DNA of 64,000 nucleotides. Source: JALZMG01 sp963844175. Its GTDB lineage: Bacteria; Actinomycetota; Acidimicrobiia; Acidimicrobiales; Ilumatobacteraceae. Each line of letters starts with the position of its first letter. Positions within the stretch are counted from its first letter, which is position 1. This document shows positions 1 through 7,157 of this stretch, in pieces. Position numbers and translations under genes: made by a program. The stretch lies in assembly GCA_963844175.1 (NCBI GenBank), contig CAWJNE010000019.1, forward strand, positions 1-64,000. Direction: 5' to 3'. The notes under the pieces were generated by a model that did no database searches, was not told where the DNA came from, and was given only the letters and a program-made list of their open reading frames with translations.

Positions 1-905
1 CGGCGTCGCGCCGTTGCGGGTCATCGAACACGACGCACGTCAGCCACCCGTTCCACGTGCCGCTCGGCGGCGATGGGCATCGGCTCGATGCCGTCCAGGG
101 CGGCGAAGTGCTCGCCGTAGCGCTGGTTGATGGCCAGCCGGCGGCCGATCATCTCCGGCAACCGGGCCAGCTGGGCGCGCCCGAGGGCGGCCAGCAGGTT
201 GCTCAGGCGGTAGTTGAAGCCGACCTCGGCGTGCTCGTAGTGCACAGCCGGCAGGCGGGCCTGGGTGGCCAGGTGGCGGATCCGGTCGGCGACGGCGACG
301 TCAGGGGTGACCACCATGCCCCCACCGCTGGTCGTCAGGATCTTGTTGCCGTTGAAGGAGAACACTCCGATGTCGCCGAGGGCGCCGGCCGGCTTGCCGT
401 TCCAGGTCGAGCCGATGGCCTCGGCGGCGTCCTCGACCACGGCCACGCCGAGCTCGTGGCACAGCCGCACGATGGCGTCGTAGTCGGCGCACTGCCCGTA
501 GAGGTCGACGGCCACGACGGCGCGCGGCAGGTGGTTGCGCCGGCGGGCGTCGGCCAAGGCGTCGGCCAGCAGTTCCGGGCTGAGGTTCCACGTCGAGGCG
601 TCGCTGTCGACGAACACTGGCGTGGCGCCGGCGTGCACGACGGCGTTGGCCGAAGCGGCGAACGTGAAGGTCGACACGAGCACCTCGTCGCCGGGTTGGA
701 CGCCCGACGTGAGCAGGGCGAGGTGGAGGCCGGCGGTCCCACTGGACACGGCCACCGCCCCCGGCCACCCGGTGCGCGCGGCGATCTCGGCTTCGAACGC
801 GTCGAGGTCCGGTCCGACCGGGGCGACCCAGCCGGAGTCGATGGCCCGCAGCAGGTACTCACGCTCCAGCGGGCCGACGTCCGGCGGGCTGAGGAAGATC
901 GTCAC
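1..905 (-). pseudogene. DegT/DnrJ/EryC1/StrS-family sugar aminotransferase, partial and frameshifted near the window edge
   Basis: PLP-dependent aminotransferase of the family that converts nucleotide-linked keto-sugars to amino sugars for polysaccharide or glycan synthesis. The start is GTG at 905, overlapping the TGA of the upstream dehydrogenase by four bases. The PLP lysine is Lys188 in the motif NKILTTSGGG, preceded by VVEDAAEAIG with the cofactor-binding Asp. The reading frame stops at 21, after about 294 residues, although the family is usually about 370-390 long. The other frame across positions 1-56 reads WNGWLTCVVFDD, which looks like a normal continuation of this family, so one base seems to be inserted around 45-60. 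This may be a sequencing error or a real mutation. The C-terminus lies outside the window. The exact sugar substrate is unknown; an EpsN/PglE-like role is a guess. Confidence 0.85.
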
Positions 906-2161
906 AGCCGTTCGACGTGTTCGCCGCGCAGGCGGTTGCGGGTGTCGAAGACGTACCGGGCGTGGCGCACGACGAGGTCGTAGTCGACATCGTCATGATC
1001 CGTGACCAGGACGACAGCGTCGCACCCGCCCAGGACCTCGGCGGTCAGCGGCACCCGGGCGGCCAGCTGGTCGACGCCGTGGGCGCCGACGTGTTCGTCG
1101 TGGACGACGACCTCGGCGCCGAGATCGCACAGCCCGTGCACGACCCCGTCGGCCGGTGTCTCGCGGCCGTCGTTGGTGTTCTTCTTGTAGGCCAGCCCGA
1201 GCACGAGCACTCGCGATCCGTTCACGGCCCGGCGCCGCTCGTTGAGCCCGAGCTGGACGCGATGCACCACGTAGCGCGGCATCTGGGCGTTGACGTCGTT
1301 GGCCGTGTCCACGAAGCGCGAGGACACGCCCAGCTGGCGCTCGATCCGCCAGGACAGGTACGACGGGTCGATCGGCAGGCAGTGGCCGCCGACGCCGGGT
1401 CCCGGCCAGAACGGCATGAACCCGAACGGCTTCGTGTCGGCGGCGGCGATCGCCTCCCAGATGTCGACGTCCAACGCCTTGGCGTGGATCGCCAGCTCGT
1501 TGACGAGTGCCACGTTGACGTGACGGAACGTGTTCTCGAGGAGCTTGGTGAGCTCGGCGACGCGAGTCGTCGACACCGGCACGATCTTGTCCACGAGACG
1601 GGCATAGAACTCGCCGACGACGGTCGCCGACTCGGGGGTGAGGCCGGCGACGACCTTGGGGGTGGTGACGAACGAGGCATGGTCGCCGGGGCTGATCCGC
1701 TCGGGGGAGTAGCCGATATGGACGTCGCGCCCGGCCTTGAGCCCCGACGCCGACTCGATGATCGGCGCCAGCAGCTCGTCGGTGGTGCCCGGATAGGTGG
1801 TCGACTCGAGGATCACGGTGGCGCCGGACCGGACCAGCGGACCGAGCAGGTGGGCGGCCGCCTCGATGTAGGTGAGGTCCGGCACGCCGTCGGTGAGCGG
1901 CGTGGGCACCGTGATGACGGCGACGTCGAACGGTGTCAGCTCGCTCGGCGCGGACAAGGCGCGGTAGCGGCCCGACGCCGCCGCCGCCGCGACGTCGGCG
2001 TCGGTGACGTCGCTGACGTGGGACCGGCCCTCGCGCAGTCCGGCGACCCGTCGCTCATCGACGTCGAACGCCGTCACGGCGAAGCCGACCTCGACCGCCC
2101 GCATGGCCAGTGGCAGCCCGACGTACCCCTGACCGACGACGAGCAGCTCGGTCGCAGGCAT
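902..2161 (-). CDS. UDP-sugar 6-dehydrogenase (UDP-N-acetylglucosamine/mannosamine dehydrogenase type)
   Basis: NAD-dependent four-electron oxidation of a nucleotide sugar to the uronic acid, cytoplasmic. It is 419 aa. The N-terminal Rossmann motif GQGYVGLPLA lies at residues 10-19. The catalytic cysteine is Cys261 in GPGVGGHCLPID; the GVGGHC form is typical of the WecC/WbpA/TviB branch rather than UDP-glucose dehydrogenase. A C-terminal UDP-binding domain contains GLAYKKNTNDGRETP. The start is ATG at 2161. The gene overlaps the following aminotransferase by four bases (GTGA), so the pair is probably one translation unit making an amino-uronic sugar or precursor. The branch-level assignment rests on the active-site motif only. 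Confidence 0.9.
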   Translation of the reverse strand: MPATELLVVGQGYVGLPLAMRAVEVGFAVTAFDVDERRVAGLREGRSHVSDVTDADVAAAAASGRYRALSAPSELTPFDVAVITVPTPLTDGVPDLTYIEAAAHLLGPLVRSGATVILESTTYPGTTDELLAPIIESASGLKAGRDVHIGYSPERISPGDHASFVTTPKVVAGLTPESATVVGEFYARLVDKIVPVSTTRVAELTKLLENTFRHVNVALVNELAIHAKALDVDIWEAIAAADTKPFGFMPFWPGPGVGGHCLPIDPSYLSWRIERQLGVSSRFVDTANDVNAQMPRYVVHRVQLGLNERRRAVNGSRVLVLGLAYKKNTNDGRETPADGVVHGLCDLGAEVVVHDEHVGAHGVDQLAARVPLTAEVLGGCDAVVLVTDHDDVDYDLVVRHARYVFDTRNRLRGEHVERL

Positions 2162-2222
2162 CTGCGCACGGTACCGGGCGGCGGCCGCGCCGTTCGGTGC
2201 GCGTGTTCTGGGTGCGGTCAGC

Positions 2223-2236
2223 CCCCGGATCCGGGG
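2223..2236. terminator. Short GC palindrome between SDR and UDP-sugar dehydrogenase genes
   Basis: A perfect 14-bp palindrome, CCCCGGATCCGGGG, lies in the 138-bp gap downstream of the SDR gene. There is no T-tract. It may be a weak terminator or chance in GC-rich DNA. Confidence 0.25.
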
Positions 2237-2299
2237 TCTCGGCGCGCCCGGATGTGCCGCTGGGACGGAGCGCGCCCAGAACGGATCGCGGCAGGAGGG

Positions 2300-3265
2300 T
2301 CAGACCGGCATTGCTGCGAAGACGCCCTGCTGGCGGAGGCGGTCGAGGAAGTCGGGCTCGTAGGCGTCCGTCGGGTGCTCGCGGACGGCCACATCGAGCT
2401 GGTGGGCGTCGTCACCGACCAGGATCCGCCACTCCCCGGCGCGCACGCCGTCGAGGATGATCGTCGCTGCCGCGGCAGCCGACGTCGGCGCGTTGTCGCG
2501 GAAGCCCTCGGCGATCGCCACCATCGCGTTGCGCATGTCCTCGTCGGACGCCATCGAGACGTCAAGACCCTGCGTGCTGAACCGTGCCCGCAGCTGGGCA
2601 ACTTGCTCGTCGTCCAGCTCCTTGGGGTCGCGCCCGAAGTACTGGCCCGAGTTGAACACGATCGACGTGCCGACGTGCCCGGGCATGACGACCGAGGCGC
2701 GCAGGTGCGGGGCGTTCTGGCGGAAGTCGGCGATCAGCGCCTCGGTGAACCCCTTCACGGCGAACTTGGCTGCGCTGTACGCCGTGTGGGCGTTGCCGCC
2801 GAGCGTCGCCCAGAACCCGTTGACGCTGCTCGTGTTGACGACGTGACCAGCCTCGCTGGCCAGCAGCAGCGGCAGGAACGTCCGGGTGCCGAGGTAGACA
2901 CCGCCCCAGCACACGGCGAAGACCTGGTCCCACTCCTCGCGGGCGTCGGCCACGAAGCTGCCGGCGCCGCCGATCCCGGCGTTGTTGAACAGCAGGTCGA
3001 GGTGATCGGTGGCGTGGGCCTCCTCGACGTGGCGCCGGAAGGCGATCAGCTGCTCCTCGTCGGCCACATCGGCGACGAAGGCCGACACGACCGTCCCCTC
3101 CGGGGCGTCGACCTCGCACAGGGCGATCGTCTCGGCCATGTTCGTCGCCGACACGTCGCAGATGGCGACGTGGCAGCCCTCGGCGGACAGCTGCCGGGCC
3201 AGCTCCCGACCCATCCCCGTGCCCCCACCCGTGACCACCGCCAGCTTCCCCGTGAACCGATCCAT
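2300..3265 (-). CDS. Short-chain dehydrogenase/reductase (classical SDR)
   Basis: NAD(P)-dependent oxidoreductase of 321 aa, longer at the C-terminus than the usual 250 aa. Visible motifs are the cofactor loop TGGGTGMG near residue 12, NNAG, the catalytic Ser in NTSSVNG and the YSAAK catalytic pair. I start it at ATG 3265 (MDRFTGK) because upstream codons in the frame would put a basic, non-SDR stretch before the Rossmann fold and run into the divergent gene's promoter. The 70-residue tail after the core (WRILVGDDAHQLD) is seen in actinobacterial SDRs of unknown substrate. Divergent from the secreted protein gene starting at 3394. Confidence 0.85.
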   Translation of the reverse strand: MDRFTGKLAVVTGGGTGMGRELARQLSAEGCHVAICDVSATNMAETIALCEVDAPEGTVVSAFVADVADEEQLIAFRRHVEEAHATDHLDLLFNNAGIGGAGSFVADAREEWDQVFAVCWGGVYLGTRTFLPLLLASEAGHVVNTSSVNGFWATLGGNAHTAYSAAKFAVKGFTEALIADFRQNAPHLRASVVMPGHVGTSIVFNSGQYFGRDPKELDDEQVAQLRARFSTQGLDVSMASDEDMRNAMVAIAEGFRDNAPTSAAAAATIILDGVRAGEWRILVGDDAHQLDVAVREHPTDAYEPDFLDRLRQQGVFAAMPV

Positions 3266-3393
3266 CGGCGCAGTCTCATCGACCCCGGCAGGCGGACGGA
3301 AACCGGCTCGTCGGGGTCCGCGACCGCGGCGACGCAGGTGCTGTAGCTTTCCGGCGGCTCGTGCCCGCTCGAGCCAGGGGAAGTGAGGGAACA

Positions 3394-4236
3394 ATGCGAG
3401 ATCGGTCCGCTACACCCGTGCGCCGTCGCCGCCTCATCGGCGTGACCGCGATGACCGCCGCCGTCGTGGTGGCCGTGCCACTCGGCCAATCCGCCATCGC
3501 CGCCAGCGGCGGGTCGGCGACCGCAACCACCGCGGCCGTGGACATCAACTCCAACGTCGAGCCGATCGATCTCAACCTGCAGGGGGAGAGCGAGCTGGTC
3601 GTGGCGCCGCCAGGGATCGGCACCAGCATCGACAACGACGATGTCGCGTTCGAGTACCTCGACAGCTCGCTGGTCGTCGACGTGGACGAGACAGAGGCGT
3701 TCCGGTACGACGGTGGGCTCAGTGCGGATTCGAACACGAACAGCACGTCGCTGACCCTGCTCGGCGAGCTGATGTTCACCGCCGGTCAAATCGGGTCGTC
3801 GGTGTTGTGCCCGACCGACATCGAGCCCGCCGGCGGGGGCATCGCCGGCGCCGCAGAGGTCGACCTCGGCGGCGGCCCGGTCTCCCTCGAGCCCGGCGAC
3901 TCGACCTCGTACTCGTTCTCCTTCGACTCGCCGTACTTCGATCCGAACTCGGCCAGCGCCGACCTCTTCGCCGAGACGATCGTGGCCCAGAGCGACGATG
4001 GCGAGAACGCCGCCACCGGACTGCTGGTCGAGGTCTCGATCAACGGCACGCCGCTCGGCGTCGGCGACGGACCGTTCCCGGGGATCATCACCGGCAGCGT
4101 CGTGATCGCCACGTCGTTCTGCTCGCCGGACGGCTTGGCCAACACTGGTCCGGCGTCCACCGGCATCCTGCTGCTGGCCGGCGTGATGTTCCTGGCCGCC
4201 GGCTCGTCGGCGCTGGTCTGGACCCGCCGCCGCTGA
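3394..4236 (+). CDS. Secreted protein with LANTG C-terminal sorting signal (class E sortase substrate candidate)
   Basis: 280 aa with an N-terminal signal peptide (basic RRRR, then a hydrophobic stretch ending SAIAAS). The mature part is acidic and rich in Asp, Ser and Thr with no domain I recognise. The C-terminus has the order expected of a wall-sorting signal: LANTG, a hydrophobic segment of about 20 residues, and a final RRR. LAxTG is the motif known for class E sortases of GC-rich actinobacteria, so covalent attachment to peptidoglycan is inferred. Start ATG 3394 is chosen because AGGGGAAGTGAGGG precedes it; an earlier in-frame start at 3361 lacks this. No sortase gene is in the window. 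TAGCTT at about 3345 could be the -10 element. Confidence 0.75.
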   Translation: MRDRSATPVRRRRLIGVTAMTAAVVVAVPLGQSAIAASGGSATATTAAVDINSNVEPIDLNLQGESELVVAPPGIGTSIDNDDVAFEYLDSSLVVDVDETEAFRYDGGLSADSNTNSTSLTLLGELMFTAGQIGSSVLCPTDIEPAGGGIAGAAEVDLGGGPVSLEPGDSTSYSFSFDSPYFDPNSASADLFAETIVAQSDDGENAATGLLVEVSINGTPLGVGDGPFPGIITGSVVIATSFCSPDGLANTGPASTGILLLAGVMFLAAGSSALVWTRRR

Positions 4237-4343
4237 CCTGACCCGGTCCTGACAGTTCGACTCGGTCCTGACTCGTCGGGGCCGCAAGCGACCGGTTCGG
4301 CGTCCGTCCACCGTCTCGTCACCGGGCCGTCACACCCGGCGCG

Positions 4344-4349
4344 TACGGT
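4344..4349 (+). promoter_or_regulatory. Leaderless -10 element TACGGT
   Basis: TACGGT ends six bases before the ATG at 4356, and no Shine-Dalgarno sequence is present. This is the geometry of a leaderless actinobacterial promoter. The same hexamer recurs before several genes in this window. Confidence 0.5.
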
Positions 4350-4355
4350 GGACGC

Positions 4356-5561
4356 ATGCGTCGAGCTCTCGCCAGCCTCACCGCCGTTCTCGGCCTCGCC
4401 GCGGTGGTCGCCGTCTCTGCACCGTTCGGTGCCGACGCCGCGCCGCGTGATCCGGTTCGGTTCGCCACGTTCAACGCCAGCCTCAACCGGGCCGAGGCCG
4501 GTCAGCTGCGGGCTCAGCTCGAGGCGGCCGTCGATGGCACCGTCGATCCTCAGCTTCAGGCTGTTCTGGACATCGTGGAGGCCAACGACCCGGACGTGCT
4601 GCTGATCAACGAGTTCGACACCGGCGTCGACGGTGATCCCTACACGGTCGCCCTGTTCGCCCAGCTCGCCAAGTATGAGTACTGGTTCACCGCCCCGTCG
4701 AACACGGGCGTGCCGTCGGGGTTGGACCTCGACAACAGCGGCTCGATCGGTGGAGGCAACGACGCGTTCGGGTTCGGCGCCTTCCCGGGCCAGTTCGGCA
4801 TGGCCGTGTTCTCCAAGTACCCGATCGATGCCGAGGCGGCGCGCACGTTCCAGACGTTCCGCTGGGCCGATATGCCCGGGGCACGCCTGCCGATCGACCC
4901 GGCCACGGGGCAGTCGTGGTACTCGCCGGCAGAGCTCGAAGCGGTCCGTCTCTCGTCGAAGAGCCACTGGGACGTCCCGATCGACGTCGACGGGCGCACC
5001 GTTCACTTCCTCGTCAGCCACCCCACGCCCCCGGTGTTCGACGGACCCGAGGACCGCAACGGCACGCGCAACTTCGACGAGATCAGGTTCTGGGCCGACT
5101 ACGTCCGGCCGGGCAACACGTCTCGGTACATCTACGACGACGCCGGCGGCACCGGTGGGCTGCGGCCGGGGGAGCGCTTCGTCATCGCCGGCGACCAGAA
5201 CTCCGACCCGCTCGACGGCGACTCCATCCCGGGATCCATCCAGCAGCTGCTCGAGCACCCACAGATCAACACCCGGATGACGCCGGCCAGCGAGGGGGCC
5301 GTGGAGGCGTCCATCCTGCAGGGCGGGGCGAACACCACGCATCGCAGCGACCCGGCATTCGACACAGCGGACTTCGCCGACACCGCGCCCGGCAACCTGC
5401 GCGCCGACTACGTACTGCCGTCGCGCGACCTGAAGATCCTGGCGTCCGGCGTGTTCTGGCCGGTCAGCACCGATCCGCTCTCGGCGCTGACCGGGGTGTT
5501 CCCGTTCCCGTCGTCGGACCACCGTCTGGTGTGGGTCGACGTGCGCAACCCCGGCGGCTGA
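4356..5561 (+). CDS. Secreted endonuclease/exonuclease/phosphatase-family hydrolase
   Basis: 401 aa with a Sec signal peptide (MRRALAS...GADAAP). The EEP fold signatures are present: an early RFATFNAS strand, INEFD supplying the metal-binding Glu, GDQNSDPLDGD in the centre-right, and SSDHRLVWVD at the C-terminus with the catalytic Asp-His. This superfamily cleaves phosphodiester bonds in DNA, sphingomyelin or inositol lipids; which of these applies here cannot be told. The closest architecture is the extracellular EEP protein group of actinobacteria. Likely transcribed alone from the TACGGT element just upstream. A 34-bp gap separates it from the next gene. Confidence 0.85.
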   Translation: MRRALASLTAVLGLAAVVAVSAPFGADAAPRDPVRFATFNASLNRAEAGQLRAQLEAAVDGTVDPQLQAVLDIVEANDPDVLLINEFDTGVDGDPYTVALFAQLAKYEYWFTAPSNTGVPSGLDLDNSGSIGGGNDAFGFGAFPGQFGMAVFSKYPIDAEAARTFQTFRWADMPGARLPIDPATGQSWYSPAELEAVRLSSKSHWDVPIDVDGRTVHFLVSHPTPPVFDGPEDRNGTRNFDEIRFWADYVRPGNTSRYIYDDAGGTGGLRPGERFVIAGDQNSDPLDGDSIPGSIQQLLEHPQINTRMTPASEGAVEASILQGGANTTHRSDPAFDTADFADTAPGNLRADYVLPSRDLKILASGVFWPVSTDPLSALTGVFPFPSSDHRLVWVDVRNPGG

Positions 5562-5582
5562 TCGCCGCTCGCCATCGCCGTC

Positions 5583-5588
5583 TACGGT
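5583..5588 (+). promoter_or_regulatory. Leaderless -10 element TACGGT
   Basis: TACGGT lies seven bases before the ATG at 5596, with no Shine-Dalgarno sequence between. A leaderless start is inferred. Confidence 0.45.
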
Positions 5589-5595
5589 CCCGTCG

Positions 5596-6321
5596 ATGGA
5601 TCTGGGGATCGAAGGACGGCGGGCCGCCGTCGCCGCCGCATCGGGTGGGCTGGGACTGGCGTCGGCGGCGGCGCTGGCGGCCGAAGGCGCGTCGGTCGCC
5701 ATCTGCGGCCGGGACCAGGGCCGGATCGACGAAGCGGCGGCGAACGTCGGGCACGGCTGCGTCGGGCTGGTCTGCGACGTCGCCGGCGCCAAGGGCGCCA
5801 GCTCGTTCGTCGCCGCCGCCACCGAGGCGCTGGGTGGCATCGACATCCTGGTCACCAACGCCGGGGGACCGCCGCCGGGCAACTTCGCATCGACCGATGT
5901 CGACGCCTATCCCGCCGCGCTGGACCTCAACCTGATGTCGGTCGTCGCCATGTGCAAGGCGGCGGTGCCCCCGATGCAGGCCGCCGGGTGGGGCCGGGTC
6001 GTTGCCATCACCTCGGTGGCGGTGCGCCAGCCGATCCCCGAGCTGATCCTCTCCAACACGGCGCGGGCCGGCGCCACCGGCTTCCTGAAGACGCTGGCCA
6101 GGGAGGTCGCCGTCGACGGGGTGACCGTCAACTCGATCCAACCCGGCGTGCACCGCACGGCGCGCATCGTGTCGCTCTATGGCGATGCGGTCGACGGCAT
6201 GACGCTGGGCGACGCCGGCGACTTCGGCTCGATCGTCGCCTTCATGTGCAGCCAGCAGGCCAACTTCCTGACCGGCGCCCAGATCCACGTCGACGGCGGG
6301 TCGTACCAGGCGCTGTTGTAG
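5596..6321 (+). CDS. Atypical SDR lacking the YxxxK catalytic pair
   Basis: 241-aa Rossmann protein close to 3-oxoacyl-ACP-reductase-like SDRs. The NAG motif (VTNAGG), a Ser in AITSVAV and the late HVDGGS strand are present. Counting 13 and 17 residues on from that Ser, where Tyr and Lys of YxxxK should be, the protein has Ser and Arg (SNTAR). The nucleotide-binding loop is also altered (AAASGGLG instead of TGxxxGIG). Actinobacteria carry a subgroup of SDRs with this SNTxR form, whose chemistry I do not know. Whether it is a dehydrogenase, binds another nucleotide or is inactive is open. It converges on coxM with an 8-bp gap. Confidence 0.8.
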   Translation: MDLGIEGRRAAVAAASGGLGLASAAALAAEGASVAICGRDQGRIDEAAANVGHGCVGLVCDVAGAKGASSFVAAATEALGGIDILVTNAGGPPPGNFASTDVDAYPAALDLNLMSVVAMCKAAVPPMQAAGWGRVVAITSVAVRQPIPELILSNTARAGATGFLKTLAREVAVDGVTVNSIQPGVHRTARIVSLYGDAVDGMTLGDAGDFGSIVAFMCSQQANFLTGAQIHVDGGSYQALL

Positions 6322-6329
6322 GCGCCTGG

Positions 6330-7157
6330 TCAGACGGTGGCGGAAGCCTCCAGCGCCCGGCGGGTCAGGACCTTGGCCAGGTGGGTGCGGTACTCCACGC
6401 TGGCGTTGAGGTCGGCCTGCGGGTCGGCCTCGGCGGCGGCCTGTTCGGCGGCCTCCTCGACGGATGCGCCACCGGCCAGCGCCGACGCCACGCTGGTGGC
6501 GAGGATCGGCGTCGAGCCCATGTTGACCAGCCCGACGCCGGCGTCGCCGTTGCGCCGCCACGCCGCGACGCCGACGATCGCCCAGTCCTGGGCTCGGCGG
6601 TTGAACTTCTGGAACCCCCAACCGGCGCCCTGCATCTTGGGGACGCGGATCTCGGTCAGCAGCTCGTCGGCGGCCAACGTCGACGTGAGGAAGCTCTCGT
6701 AGAAGTCGGCGGCGGCGATCTCACGCGTGCCGTTCGGCCCTTGGGCGACGTAGGTGGCACCGAGCGCCAGCGTCGTGGCCGGGAGGTCCGATGCCGGGTC
6801 GGCGTGGGCGATCGACCCGCCGATCGTGCCGCGGTGACGGACCTGCGGGTCGCCGACGTGGCTGGCCGCATGGGCCAGCAAGGGCACGTGCTCGGCGAGC
6901 ACGTCGGACCGCTCGACCTCGGAGTGCCGTGTCAGGGCACCGATGGCGATGTGGTCGCCGGCGTCCCGGATGTACGACAGATCGCTCAGACGGCCGATGT
7001 CGATCAGCACCGTCGGCTGGGCCAGGCGCAGCTTCATCAGCGGCAGGAGGCTGTGGCCCCCGGCCAGGAACTTGGCGTCCTCGCCGTGCTCACCGAGGAG
7101 GCTGATTGCCTCCTCGGCCGAACCGGCCCGGACGTAGTCGAACGCGGCCGGGATCAT
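6330..7157 (-). CDS. coxM: CO dehydrogenase-like medium (FAD-binding) subunit
   Basis: 275-aa flavoprotein subunit of a xanthine-oxidase-family molybdenum hydroxylase. It carries the family's FAD signatures: AGGHSLLPLMKLRLA near residue 33 and GTIGGSIAHADPASD near residue 110. It passes electrons between the Fe-S subunit and the quinone or oxygen acceptor. Start ATG 7157 overlaps the TGA of the large-subunit gene by four bases, so it is translationally coupled. Operon order is S-L-M, unlike the M-S-L order of classical form I CO dehydrogenase. No CoxD, CoxF or CoxG maturation genes are adjacent. Confidence 0.88.
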   Translation of the reverse strand: MIPAAFDYVRAGSAEEAISLLGEHGEDAKFLAGGHSLLPLMKLRLAQPTVLIDIGRLSDLSYIRDAGDHIAIGALTRHSEVERSDVLAEHVPLLAHAASHVGDPQVRHRGTIGGSIAHADPASDLPATTLALGATYVAQGPNGTREIAAADFYESFLTSTLAADELLTEIRVPKMQGAGWGFQKFNRRAQDWAIVGVAAWRRNGDAGVGLVNMGSTPILATSVASALAGGASVEEAAEQAAAEADPQADLNASVEYRTHLAKVLTRRALEASATV

